DNA of 64,000 nucleotides from Kribbella rubisoli (lineage in GTDB: Bacteria > Actinomycetota > Actinomycetes > Propionibacteriales > Kribbellaceae), in contig NZ_SHKR01000011.1 of the NCBI RefSeq assembly GCF_004217145.1, forward strand, positions 992,001-1,056,000, given 5' to 3'. Under the pieces are notes generated by a model. That model was not told the origin of the DNA and did no database searches. It worked only from the letters and a program-made list of their open reading frames with translations. A program made the translations under genes and the position numbers. Positions within the stretch are counted from its first letter, which is position 1, and each line of letters opens with the position of its first letter. This document shows, one piece after another, positions 33,390 through 40,991 of this stretch.

Positions 33390-35771
33390 ATGGACCTGCG
33401 CGACCAGTGGAATCGCCTGCTGCCGCACGCGCAGCCGTTGGGCGACGATCTGCTGGCTCGTTACGCAGAGCAACATCGCCACTATCACGACCAGCGCCAC
33501 CTGACCGAGGTGCTGGAGACCATCGACGATCTGGCCGAGTACGCCGACGACGCGGACACGGTCCGGCTGGCGGCCTGGTTCCACGACGCGATCTACGACC
33601 CGCAGGCCGACCCCGGTGAGAACGAGGAGGTCTCGGCCCAGCTGGCCGAGCTCGAGCTGGCGGCGTACGGCGTCGAGGCCGCGCAGGTCGAGGAGATCGG
33701 CCGCCTGGTCCGGCTGACCGCGAAGCACGACTGCGCACCGGACGACCGCAACGGCGCCGTGCTCTGCGACGCCGACCTGCGGATCCTGAGCCTGCCGCAG
33801 CACCGCTACGACGAGTACGCCGCCGGGATCCGGCAGGAGTACGCGCACATCGCGGACCGCGACTTCGCCCGCGGCCGGATGACGTTCCTGCAGGGCCTCA
33901 GCGAGACGCGCCTGTACGTGACGCCGAGAGGCCACGAGGAGTGGGAGAGACCGGCCCGGGACAACCTGACCCGGGAGGTCGGGTCCCTGGGCCCTAGAGC
34001 GGCCCGACCGATCGGCGGGCTGATCCCGATCATTTACTTCGGTGCTGCCCTCGGTGCAGTCGTCGCGTCCTCGGTCCTCCTGGGCCGCGGCCTCGGTGCG
34101 GCTGCCAAGTGGCCGGCCGACCCGACCGACGCCGGTGGCTTCCCGGTGTGGGCTCCGATCGCCGGTACGGCGGTGGCGGCCGCCCTGACCTGTGCGTGGT
34201 TCCGGCGTGCTCAGCAGCGACTGGTGACCATTCCGGCCGTTGTCTTCGCTGTTGTCGGTGTGGTCGCGATCGGCTTGTGCTGGTGGCGTTGGCCGGCCGC
34301 ACAGCCCGGTGCAGCCATGTCGGAGCGCTGGCCGTACCTGATGCTCGCTTCGGTGGCTCTGGTGCTGGCCGGCGCACTGCTGGCGCTGGCGCGACGGTTG
34401 CGGCTCGCACCGCCGTACGCACAGGCTCCTCCGCGGTGGCTGGGCGTCGGCGCGACCGCGATCTGCGGTGCGCTGCTGGCGTGGGTCGTCGTGTCGGCCG
34501 GTGAGCCGTTCGTGCAGGCCCGGCTGGAGACTGCCAACACAGTCAGTACGACGACCACGATCGAGCCGACCCAGCTGCCGGTGCAGCTCGACGGCACGCT
34601 GGCCTGGAGTCGCGAGGTCCCCGCGACCGGTGCGATCACGGGTACTGCGGGTGGAGTCGCCGAACTGCGGTCGGACGGCGTGGTGATGTCCGACGCGGCC
34701 ACTGGCCAGATCCGCTGGCGCTACTCGCGTGCCGACGTACAGGACGCCGCATCGAGTGGTGCGAAGGGTCTGCTGGTGTCGGCGGATACCAGGACGATCG
34801 CGGCGCATCTCCCGCACTCGGAGTACCGCGAGCCTGCGGGTATCGACCTTCCGACCTACGCCGTACTGGATGCGGTCAGCGGGAAGGTGCTGACCGAGGT
34901 ACACACCGACGGTACGGCGCTGGCGGTCGACGAGAACCAGCTGCTCGTGGCTGAAGGCAACTACGTCGTCGCACATGGCGTGAGCAGCCCGACGCACTGG
35001 CGGGCGCAGGTGCGCTGCAACGTGACCCAGGGCGAGCTCGTCGGCGACCAGGCGGTCGTCGTGGATGCATGCGCGGGGAACAGTGCCGTCGTACGCGGAC
35101 TGGATCTCAAGACCGGTGCTCAGCGCTGGGAGGTCGACCTGGGCGCACGGATCGACCTGAGTGCGGAGCTGGACCCGTCCACGTGGGTCGGGGACCTGGT
35201 CGCCGTACCGGACACCCGTGAGGTGTCTGGTCTGATCTGGACCGGGGCAGCCGGCGGGACGCTGTACCAGTGGAGCGTCGACGTCGGCGAGGGCCGCGTC
35301 ATCTGGACCACGCCGGTGCCGGGCACGCCGCGGCCGCGACTTGGATCGTCGTCGTGCGACGCGCAGCTGGCCGCAACGCACGCGTCGCTGGTGCTGGTCA
35401 CCTGCCGGACCGGGAACGACCCTGGACAAGCACAGACGTACGACGTGTCGTCGTCGAGCCCGGCCGATGGCACGCCGCAGTGGCATCACCTGCTGCAAGT
35501 GCCGCCGAAGCTACAGCAACCGGAGTACCCGCGGAACGGGTTCGGGCTGCTGCCGGACGGGCGCGTAGTCACACTGATGCCGCAGCCGAACGGCAGCTGC
35601 TCCCCCGTCATGATCGGCACCACCGGCGTACAGCCGCGACCGATCCTGCCGAGTGTGAACGCCCAGCCGGTCGCGAAGTCCGAAGAGGTCACCTGCAACA
35701 AACCCGCCGTCGCCGTGGCCGCCGCCCGTCCGGTCTTCTCCGACGGCACCCGGCTCTTCGCGCTGAACTAA
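33390..35771 (+). CDS. Membrane protein: HD phosphohydrolase domain, five TM segments, PQQ-type propeller (paralogue 2)
   Basis: 793 aa from the ATG at 33390, where the family-like start MDLRDQWNRLLPHA begins; an in-frame start at 33318 is less likely. The N-terminal domain keeps the metal ligands of predicted HD phosphohydrolases: Y-H33-D-Q-R-H37, WFHD (His65, Asp66) and CDAD (Asp127). Five membrane helices (about 207-390) put the C-terminus outside. External repeats SDAATGQIRWRY, LDAVSGKVL, LDLKTGAQRWE indicate a PQQ/YncE-like propeller. The fusion reads as an external sensor coupled to an internal hydrolase, perhaps of nucleotides. Close paralogue at 30099-32345 has lost the active site. 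Confidence 0.78.
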   Translation: MDLRDQWNRLLPHAQPLGDDLLARYAEQHRHYHDQRHLTEVLETIDDLAEYADDADTVRLAAWFHDAIYDPQADPGENEEVSAQLAELELAAYGVEAAQVEEIGRLVRLTAKHDCAPDDRNGAVLCDADLRILSLPQHRYDEYAAGIRQEYAHIADRDFARGRMTFLQGLSETRLYVTPRGHEEWERPARDNLTREVGSLGPRAARPIGGLIPIIYFGAALGAVVASSVLLGRGLGAAAKWPADPTDAGGFPVWAPIAGTAVAAALTCAWFRRAQQRLVTIPAVVFAVVGVVAIGLCWWRWPAAQPGAAMSERWPYLMLASVALVLAGALLALARRLRLAPPYAQAPPRWLGVGATAICGALLAWVVVSAGEPFVQARLETANTVSTTTTIEPTQLPVQLDGTLAWSREVPATGAITGTAGGVAELRSDGVVMSDAATGQIRWRYSRADVQDAASSGAKGLLVSADTRTIAAHLPHSEYREPAGIDLPTYAVLDAVSGKVLTEVHTDGTALAVDENQLLVAEGNYVVAHGVSSPTHWRAQVRCNVTQGELVGDQAVVVDACAGNSAVVRGLDLKTGAQRWEVDLGARIDLSAELDPSTWVGDLVAVPDTREVSGLIWTGAAGGTLYQWSVDVGEGRVIWTTPVPGTPRPRLGSSSCDAQLAATHASLVLVTCRTGNDPGQAQTYDVSSSSPADGTPQWHHLLQVPPKLQQPEYPRNGFGLLPDGRVVTLMPQPNGSCSPVMIGTTGVQPRPILPSVNAQPVAKSEEVTCNKPAVAVAAARPVFSDGTRLFALN

Positions 35772-35817
35772 CCCGTCGGGAATTACGTTGCCCAGGGCAG
35801 CGTTGACATCTACCGTG

Positions 35818-35934
35818 ATGCCCATGTCCCGCGTGGTTTTCTTCGAGCACGACCTGTCAGGCACCGGCCTGACGGGCGCTCCCACGTGCGCGACGTCAGT
35901 CGATTCAGCAACCTTCACCGGTACTCGAAGCTGA
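35818..35934 (+). CDS. Putative leader peptide upstream of the EF-Tu paralogue
   Basis: 38 codons from an ATG at 35818 (other in-frame starts: GTG at 35815, ATG at 35824), ending in TGA at 35932-35934. It opens MPMSRVVFFEHDLSG and ends FTGTRS. A TTGCCC/TACCGT pair with 17-bp spacing lies directly upstream, so its transcript would be nearly leaderless. The stop codon is the first base of a hairpin arm. Codon usage is unremarkable and conservation cannot be checked here, so it could be spurious; position before a hairpin cascade is the main support. Confidence 0.4.
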   Translation: MPMSRVVFFEHDLSGTGLTGAPTCATSVDSATFTGTRS

Positions 35935-36024
35935 CCCTCCTCCTGCTGAGCAGGACCCGCGGAGGAGGGTGGCTCTCACCGGCCCCCTCCGTGTGGTGAC
36001 AGCACTGAAGGGCTTGCCGGAGGG
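35934..36024 (+). promoter_or_regulatory. Attenuator-like hairpin series in the EF-Tu leader
   Basis: Three overlapping or successive stems: ACCCTCCTCC (35934-35943) with GGAGGAGGGT (35961-35970), perfect over 10 bp; TCCTGCT-G-AGCAGGA (35941-35955), which competes for the first arm; and CCCTCCG (35985-35991) with CGGAGGG (36018-36024). A GGAGGGT-GGCTCTCA type motif occurs twice. The first arm overlaps the stop of the putative leader peptide, so ribosome position could choose between structures. Confidence 0.5.
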
Positions 36025-36066
36025 TCCTGGCTCTCATCGAATCCTCTGACATACAAGGGAAAACTC

Positions 36067-37254
36067 ATGGCCAAGAGCCAGTTCGTGCGGACCAAGCCGC
36101 ACCTCAACATCGGCACGATGGGTCACGTCGACCACGGCAAGACCACACTGACCGCCGCGATCACCAAGGTGCTCGCGGAGCGCGACCCGAGTGTCAACCG
36201 CTTCGTCGCCTTCGACGGCATCGACCGTGCGCCGGAGGAGATCCAGCGCGGGATCACGATCAACATCTCGCACGTGGAGTACGAGACCGCGACCCGGCAC
36301 TACGCGCACGTCGACATGCCCGGGCACGCCGACTACGTGAAGAACATGATCACCGGCGCCGCGCAGGTGGACGCCGCGATCCTGGTCGTCTCCGCACAGG
36401 ACGGCGCCATGCCGCAGACGCGGGAGCACGTGCTGCTCGCGCGCCGGGTGGGCGTGCCGTACCTGGTGGTCGCGCTGAACAAGGCGGACACCGTCGACGA
36501 CCCCGAGTTGCTCGACCTGGTCGAGCTGGAGGTCCGTGAGCTCCTCTCGGAGTACGGCTTCCCGGGCGACGACGTACCGGTCGTGCGCGTGTCCGGTCTG
36601 AAGGCGCTGGAAGGCGACCCGAAGTGGACCGCCGCGATCGGTGAGCTGCTGGACGCAGTCGACAGCTACGTGCCGGTGCCGGACCGTGAGCTGGGCGAGC
36701 CGTTCCTGATGCCGATCGAGAACGTGCTCACCATCAGCGGCCGCGGCACAGTGGTCACGGGCGCGGTCGAGCGCGGTTCGCTGAAGCTCGGCGACGCGGT
36801 CGAGGTCGTCGGCCTCGGTCCGACAGTCACCAGCACGGCGATCGGCATGGAGACGTTCGGCAAGTCGCTGGAGTCCGCGGACGCGGGCGACAACGCGGCG
36901 GTGCTGCTGCGTGGCGTGAAGCGCGACGAGGTCCGTCGCGGCCAGGTGGTGGCGTTGCCGGGCAGTGTGCAGCCGCACCGGAAGTTCCGGGCGACCCTGC
37001 ACGCACTGTCCACGGCGGAAGGCGGTCGGCACACCCCGTTCGCTGCGGACTACCGCCCACAGTTCTACTTCCGTACGACGGACGTGTCCGGCGGCATCGA
37101 CCTCGGTGAGATCACCCTGGTGATGCCCGGCGACACGATCGACCTCGGCGTGGAGCTGGAGAAGCCGATCGCGATGAACGTCGGCCTCGGCTTCGCGGTC
37201 CGCGAAGGCGGCCACACCGTAGCCGCCGGCACCGTAACCGAAGTGCTCGACTGA
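36067..37254 (+). CDS. tuf3: Divergent elongation factor Tu (EF-Tu3-like)
   Basis: 395 aa, GTPase with G1 GHVDHGKT (residues 19-26), switch I RGITINI, G3 [13 protein letters not shown]4 NKAD and G5 [10 protein letters not shown], followed by the two beta-barrel domains ending [20 protein letters not shown]. It delivers aminoacyl-tRNA to the ribosome. Differences from ordinary EF-Tu ([21 protein letters not shown] for DCPGHAD, ALDxx instead of AATDG-type segment) match the divergent EF-Tu3 of streptomycetes. It stands alone rather than in the str operon, behind a structured leader, which suggests conditional expression. AAGGGA ribosome site. A strong terminator follows. Confidence 0.88.
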   Translation: MAKSQFVRTKPHLNIGTMGHVDHGKTTLTAAITKVLAERDPSVNRFVAFDGIDRAPEEIQRGITINISHVEYETATRHYAHVDMPGHADYVKNMITGAAQVDAAILVVSAQDGAMPQTREHVLLARRVGVPYLVVALNKADTVDDPELLDLVELEVRELLSEYGFPGDDVPVVRVSGLKALEGDPKWTAAIGELLDAVDSYVPVPDRELGEPFLMPIENVLTISGRGTVVTGAVERGSLKLGDAVEVVGLGPTVTSTAIGMETFGKSLESADAGDNAAVLLRGVKRDEVRRGQVVALPGSVQPHRKFRATLHALSTAEGGRHTPFAADYRPQFYFRTTDVSGGIDLGEITLVMPGDTIDLGVELEKPIAMNVGLGFAVREGGHTVAAGTVTEVLD

Positions 37255-37256
37255 AC

Positions 37257-37289
37257 AACGGCCCCCGATCTACTCGGTCGGGGGCCGTT
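37257..37289. terminator. Bidirectional intrinsic terminator
   Basis: AACGGCCCCCGA (37257-37268) and TCGGGGGCCGTT (37278-37289) form a perfect 12-bp stem with a nine-base loop, immediately after the EF-Tu stop codon. The right arm ends in TTT. The convergent DUF4031 gene ends at 37270 inside the structure, so it serves both transcripts. Confidence 0.9.
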
Positions 37290-37536
37290 TCCTGTGCCGG
37301 AGCCCCGCCGCGGTGATGCGGCGGACGAGCTCTCGGCTGGACACCGGCACGGCGCCGGCGGCGATCAGGTCGTCGTACCGGTCGCTGGGTACGTCGTAGT
37401 GGTCGCGGTCGAAGCCGCGGGACGGGATGCCGGCGGTCTTCGCGAATGCGTGCAGCTCCTCGTAGGACTCGTCGCTGACCAGGTGGGACCAGACTCTGTT
37501 CCAGGCCGGCCAGGCGGGTGGGTCGATGAGGATCAT
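37270..37536 (-). CDS. DUF4031 family protein
   Basis: 88 aa from the ATG at 37536, overlapping the cutC stop as ATGA. The sequence MILIDPPAWPAWNRVWSHLVSDESYEELHAFA and GIPSRGFDRDHYDVPSDRYDDLIAAGA is the complete DUF4031 pattern, with its conserved Asp/His residues (DRDHYDVP). Small cytoplasmic protein of unknown biochemical function. It is the second gene of an operon with cutC, and its last codons lie in the bidirectional terminator shared with the EF-Tu gene. Confidence 0.85.
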   Translation of the reverse strand: MILIDPPAWPAWNRVWSHLVSDESYEELHAFAKTAGIPSRGFDRDHYDVPSDRYDDLIAAGAVPVSSRELVRRITAAGLRHRKRPPTE

Positions 37537-38237
37537 TCGCGGGCGTCCTGGGCGTCGAGCAGATTGCGCCAGGAACGCACGAACCGGGAGTTCACGTACG
37601 CCTTCGTCCACGAGCCGTCCTGGCGCACCGAGGTACCGACGTGGAACCGGCGTACGCCGCTCTGGAACAGCCACGGGACATGCTCCGGCTGGAGACCACC
37701 GCCGGCCATCATCACGCCGGCCACGGCGGAGTCCGCCTTCGCCAGCTTGCACAGCTCATCCAGCCCGTGGCTGACGCCGATCGACGAGCCAGCGGTCAGT
37801 ACGCAGTCCAGACCGGGCAGGGTGCGCAGTGCGCTCCACGCCCGCTGCTGCTCGAGCACGGCGTCGATAGCGCGGTGGAACGTCCACGGCGTACCGGCGA
37901 ACGTACTGGTCAGTGCAGACACCGACTCGACGTCCACCTGATTGTCAGGTGTCAGGAAGCCGAGCACGAACCCATCCGCACCGGCAGACAGGTACGACTG
38001 CGCCATGGCGGTCAGCCGGTTCAGCTCGGCGCCGTCGGTGGTGAACGAGTTCTCCAGCCGCAGCATGACCCGCAACGGCAGATCGGTGACGCGGCGGATC
38101 GCACTGACCGTCGAGACCGACGGGCACAACCCGTCCGCCTCCATCGAGGCGCACAGCTCCAGCCGGTCCGCCCCACCCTCCTGCGCCGCCTCCGCATCCG
38201 CCGGATGCAGGGCGATGATCTCCAGCAACGAACCCAT
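37533..38237 (-). CDS. cutC: CutC family protein
   Basis: 234 aa TIM-barrel protein. Conserved segments: LEIIALHPADAEAAQEGGADRLELCASMEADGLCPS at the N-terminus, VLGFLTPDNQVDVESV, FHRAIDAV, and VLTAGSS with the C-terminal AGGGLQPEHVPWLFQSGVRRFHVGTSVR. CutC was named for copper homeostasis in E. coli, but the role is disputed and a sugar-related lyase activity is possible. The length is a little short of the usual 240-250. It is cotranscribed with the DUF4031 gene and divergent from a LacI-type regulator, which hints at sugar control. Confidence 0.88.
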   Translation of the reverse strand: MGSLLEIIALHPADAEAAQEGGADRLELCASMEADGLCPSVSTVSAIRRVTDLPLRVMLRLENSFTTDGAELNRLTAMAQSYLSAGADGFVLGFLTPDNQVDVESVSALTSTFAGTPWTFHRAIDAVLEQQRAWSALRTLPGLDCVLTAGSSIGVSHGLDELCKLAKADSAVAGVMMAGGGLQPEHVPWLFQSGVRRFHVGTSVRQDGSWTKAYVNSRFVRSWRNLLDAQDARE

Positions 38238-38272
38238 GCCCGCTATCTTCTCGCACCTTCGCGGAATTGGTG

Positions 38273-38335
38273 TTGCACTCGCCGCCAGCCTTCTGTATCG
38301 TTTTTCTAGAACGATTTAGAAGAACGATACAGAAG
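38273..38335. promoter_or_regulatory. LacI autoregulatory promoter and 46-bp operator
   Basis: A TTGCAC -35 (38273-38278) and TATCGT -10 (38296-38301) are 17 bp apart. The -10 lies within a 46-bp inverted repeat (38290-38335) whose 18-bp arms match at 17 positions; each arm includes CTTCTGTATCGTT. AGAACGAT half-sites recur inside. The position from -10 to just before the ribosome site would block initiation when bound. Confidence 0.7.
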
Positions 38336-38346
38336 AGGTGAGCGAG

Positions 38347-39384
38347 ATGGCCGGAGTGACGCTGAAGACGGTGGCCAAGGCCGTCGGCGTTTCGCCGTCG
38401 ACCGTCTCCAACGCGTACAACAAGCCCGACCAGCTCTCCACCGCGCTCCGCGAGCGGATCCTGGCCACCGCCCACGAGCTCGGGTACTCCGGACCGGACG
38501 CATCGGCCCGCGCCTTGCGGAGCGGGAAGGCCGGCGCGGTCGGGGTGCTCTTCACGGACAAGCTGGCCTACGCCTTCTCGGACCCGTACGCGGTCGGCTT
38601 CCTCGCCGGGCTCGCCGAGGTCGCGGAGGAGTTCGCCACCAGCCTGCTGCTGATGCCGCTCAGTTCGACCGACATCGCCGGCGGGAGCAACGCAGTACAG
38701 CAGGCAGCCATCGACGGGGCTGCGATCTTCTGCGTCCCGGGTGGGCACCCGGCGCTGGACATCCTCGCCAACCGCGGGATCCCTGCCGTCTCGACCGATC
38801 GAGGCGACCACCCGGACCTGTCGTGGGTCGCGATCGACGAGGTAGAAGCAGCTGCACAACTGGGCGAGCACCTGACCCGGCTCGGTCACCGCGACGTCGT
38901 CGTGCTGGTCGACAACGCCGAGGCCGCCGGCGGTCGACCGGTCGAGCTGACCCTCGACGAGGTCGGGTACACCGACTGCGAGCTGCGGATCCAAGGACTG
39001 CACAAGACGATGCCGGACGCGCGGCTGCGCATCGTCTCCGGCGGACACAACGCGTTCGCGTCCGGAGTGCGCGGCGCGGAGTACGTGCTCGACTCGCAGG
39101 ACCGCCCCACCGCGATCGTCGGGCTGAGCGACGTACAGGCCCTCGGCGCATTGGAAGCAATGAAGGTCCGGGGGCTCACCCCCGGTCGCGATCTGACCCT
39201 GGCCGGGTTCGACGACATCCCGGCCGCCGAAGCTGCCGGGCTGACCACGGTCCGCCAGCCGATCAAGGACAAAGGACGCGCGGTCGGACGGATCCTGCTC
39301 GACCCGTCAGCCACCGAGCGCCAAGTACTGATGCCGACGCAGCTGATCGTCCGCTCCAGCAGCGGACCGGCTCCGAAGCGCTGA
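38347..39384 (+). CDS. LacI-family transcriptional regulator
   Basis: 345 aa from the ATG at 38347, which has GAAGAGG eight bases upstream; a GTG at 38338 would overlap that site. HTH at about residues 4-25 (TLKTVAKAVGVSPSTVSNAYNKP) with the LacI hinge helix, then a periplasmic-binding-protein-like core (GVLFTDKLAYAFSDPYAVGFLAGL, LAGFDDIPAAEAAGLTTVRQP). A sugar or nucleoside effector is expected. The 46-bp repeat over its promoter indicates autoregulation. Divergent neighbour cutC-DUF4031 may be a second target. Followed by a small hypothetical gene after a hairpin. Confidence 0.88.
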   Translation: MAGVTLKTVAKAVGVSPSTVSNAYNKPDQLSTALRERILATAHELGYSGPDASARALRSGKAGAVGVLFTDKLAYAFSDPYAVGFLAGLAEVAEEFATSLLLMPLSSTDIAGGSNAVQQAAIDGAAIFCVPGGHPALDILANRGIPAVSTDRGDHPDLSWVAIDEVEAAAQLGEHLTRLGHRDVVVLVDNAEAAGGRPVELTLDEVGYTDCELRIQGLHKTMPDARLRIVSGGHNAFASGVRGAEYVLDSQDRPTAIVGLSDVQALGALEAMKVRGLTPGRDLTLAGFDDIPAAEAAGLTTVRQPIKDKGRAVGRILLDPSATERQVLMPTQLIVRSSSGPAPKR

Positions 39385-39399
39385 CAACTCCACACACCC

Positions 39400-39424
39400 A
39401 CCTGGAACCGTCCGGTTCCCAGGT
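39400..39424. terminator. Hairpin after the LacI gene
   Basis: ACCTGGAACCG (from 39400) pairs with CGGTTCCCAGGT (to 39424), leaving a two-base loop and one bulged C. It lies between the LacI stop and the strong ribosome site of the next small gene. No U-run follows, so it may be a terminator or a leader structure. Confidence 0.5.
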
Positions 39425-39457
39425 TGATCAACCACGCTCTCAGGAGGGAGCAGAACC

Positions 39458-39673
39458 ATGACGTACTTCACCCCCGGCAACACCGCGGTCGAAAACGCCC
39501 GCAACCTCGCGCAGTCCGCTCTCCCGAACGCTCCCCAGGTACACGACGAGCCCGCCCCGCGCCGTACCGCCCCGGTCCGCACCCGGCTCAGCGCCGTACT
39601 CCGCGCCGCCGCCGAACGCGAGATCCGCCTGGCCAACCGCATCGACCCCACCTGCACCACCGCGGCCGGCTGA
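39458..39673 (+). CDS. Small hypothetical protein
   Basis: 71 aa, preceded by an excellent AGGAGGGAG ribosome site 8-9 bases upstream, which is the main reason to accept it. Sequence begins MTYFTPGNTAVENARNLAQSALPNA and continues Arg/Ala-rich (RTRLSAVLRAAAEREIRLANRID). Basic helical C-terminus; no membrane segment or motif I recognise. A perfect 13-bp terminator follows directly, so it is an independently terminated, well translated small gene. Confidence 0.6.
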   Translation: MTYFTPGNTAVENARNLAQSALPNAPQVHDEPAPRRTAPVRTRLSAVLRAAAEREIRLANRIDPTCTTAAG

Positions 39674-39676
39674 CCA

Positions 39677-39714
39677 ACCGAACCCCACGTCCCAGCCGGG
39701 CCGTGGGGTTCGGT
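39677..39714. terminator. Intrinsic terminator
   Basis: ACCGAACCCCACG (39677-39689) and CGTGGGGTTCGGT (39702-39714) are perfect 13-bp inverse arms around a 12-base loop, four bases after the stop of the 71-aa gene. It lies eight bases from the end of the convergent gene at 39722 and can act both ways. Confidence 0.9.
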
Positions 39715-39721
39715 CTGCTGG

Positions 39722-40042
39722 TCAGCTGGGATGGGTGAACGAGATCGGCTTGCCGGTGGCCTGGGCGTAGGCGATCTCCCGGCTCGTGGACTCGCCGATG
39801 TACCCGCCTGGGTTGACGACCAGAACCCGGTCGGCCAGGTCGATCTTGCGCAGGTGGAGGGCGCCGAGCGCGGCCTTCTGCTCGTCGGTGATCGACTCGT
39901 CTGCTTCGTGATTCTCGGCGGGAAAGACGCCTGGCGCGACGACGATGACACCTGCGAAGGTCAGATCACGGTTCGCCGCGCGCATCTCGTCCGCGAACCG
40001 GATAGAGCCGCAGATGCAGACAATCTCAGGTCGGTCGGGCAC
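39722..40042 (-). CDS. Nucleoside 2-deoxyribosyltransferase-like protein
   Basis: 106 aa. The opening PEIVCICGSIRFADEMRAANRDLTFAGVIVVAPGVF and the later LALxx-type LRKIDLADRVLVVNPGGYIGESTSREIAYAQATGKPI are the two halves of the nucleoside deoxyribosyltransferase-like fold, with the ES-T-x-E segment that resembles the nucleophilic glutamate loop. Shorter than classical enzymes (about 150 aa), similar to phage and actinobacterial DUF4406-like members. It may act on nucleotides or simply bind them. Monocistronic on the minus strand, in front of the terminator shared with the 71-aa gene. Confidence 0.72.
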   Translation of the reverse strand: MPDRPEIVCICGSIRFADEMRAANRDLTFAGVIVVAPGVFPAENHEADESITDEQKAALGALHLRKIDLADRVLVVNPGGYIGESTSREIAYAQATGKPISFTHPS

Positions 40043-40156
40043 GGCTCAGTCCTTCGGGTCGAACGCGAAACCGTCAGTATGCGCGTAGCGGGCATGCGAG
40101 CCAGCAGTTTACGCAGCGAGACGGACACCACCACCGGCCTCCGTCGGCAGCACGAC

Positions 40157-40507
40157 CTACGTCAGGTGGCCTAGTGGCGCGACTGCGATGCCGGCTCGTT
40201 CGCAGACCCAGTGGGGGTCCGGGCCGAGCTCTGGTTCGATGCGGAGCTCGTGGTCGTGCAGGTCGTCGCAAGCGGTGCAGCGGGGCCAGCGGACTCCGGA
40301 GTCGACCAGACGGTCCTGTACGTCCTGGGCGACCAGACCGGCGATGTGCTCGGCGCCGTCCGGCCACTGGTCGAGCCACCACTGACGACCGGCCACGGCG
40401 TCCTCCAGCAGCGACACCATCACCGCGTCGTCGAAGCCCCGCGCGGCAAGGTCGTGCAGCACCATCGCCCGCGCAGTCAGCAACACCCCTGGCTCGTTCA
40501 TCGCCAT
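40157..40507 (-). CDS. Conserved hypothetical protein
   Basis: 116 aa from ATG 40507 (second ATG at 40501). Acidic, Trp-rich (VAGRQWWLDQWPDGAEHIAGLVAQDVQDRL) with a possible metal pair CTACDD in the middle and CERAGIAVAPLGHL at the end, giving CxxC...C. I do not recognise a named family, though the tail resembles actinobacterial hypothetical proteins. The 114 bp between this and the next gene on the left show no gene or clear signal. Confidence 0.6.
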   Translation of the reverse strand: MAMNEPGVLLTARAMVLHDLAARGFDDAVMVSLLEDAVAGRQWWLDQWPDGAEHIAGLVAQDVQDRLVDSGVRWPRCTACDDLHDHELRIEPELGPDPHWVCERAGIAVAPLGHLT

Positions 40508-40572
40508 TCAGAGTGCCAGACGACACCGACAAAACCCCACCGCAGCACCCGCCGACTCCGGGGGATACCTGA

Positions 40573-40613
40573 TTGCGCTACATGTAGACACACTACTATT
40601 GTCTGTCTACATG
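40573..40613 (+). promoter_or_regulatory. Promoter/operator of the multicopper oxidase operon
   Basis: CATGTAGACA (40581-40590) and TGTCTACATG (40604-40613) are a perfect 10-bp inverted repeat centred on TACTAT (40594-40599), a -10 hexamer. The right arm includes the ATG at 40611, so the transcript is probably leaderless. A weak TTGCGC sits at 40573. A repressor bound here would cover -10, start site and start codon. Confidence 0.65.
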
Positions 40614-40991
40614 AAGGCTTTGATGGTGCTCCGGGTGACGGCCGGGCTGCATGCGGTGGTGATCTGCCTGCAGCCGGTGTTCGCGGGGATCTACCTGGAC
40701 GGTTCGCCCGGCGGGATGCGGATGCACGAGCCGACCGGACTCGCGATCGTCTTCCTGGGTCTCGCGCAGTTGCTGGTGGCAACGATCTGGTGGCGAGCCG
40801 GTGGGCGGTGGCAGGCGGCCGCAGTGAGCCTGTTGATCTGGGTGGGCGAGGTCGTCCAGGTCTCGATGGGCTATAGCCGGCAACTGGCGATCCACATCCC
40901 CCTCGGCATCGCACTGGTCGCAACCACAGTCGCCCTCGCCTTCTGGATCAACCGTCGCCGGCCGGCCGGCCGTGAGCAGGTGGCGGCATGA
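40611..40991 (+). CDS. Small four-TM membrane protein with conserved histidines (1)
   Basis: 126 aa from the ATG at 40611. Four hydrophobic helices. Conserved features shared with the next gene: LHAV at the start of TM1, QP--AG--L-G, a M-H--G pair in the loop after TM1, and SMGYSRQLAIHIPLG before TM4. Three His residues at membrane boundaries could bind heme or metal, as in small b-type cytochromes. I know similar unannotated proteins near actinobacterial multicopper oxidases. It overlaps the second membrane gene by 4 bp, so all three operon products are co-translated. Confidence 0.68.
   Translation: MKALMVLRVTAGLHAVVICLQPVFAGIYLDGSPGGMRMHEPTGLAIVFLGLAQLLVATIWWRAGGRWQAAAVSLLIWVGEVVQVSMGYSRQLAIHIPLGIALVATTVALAFWINRRRPAGREQVAA

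Noticed and set aside
36067..37254. Assigning the EF-Tu paralogue to resistance against a named EF-Tu antibiotic
   Set aside because: I cannot verify resistance residues by eye; the divergence and leader are suggestive only.
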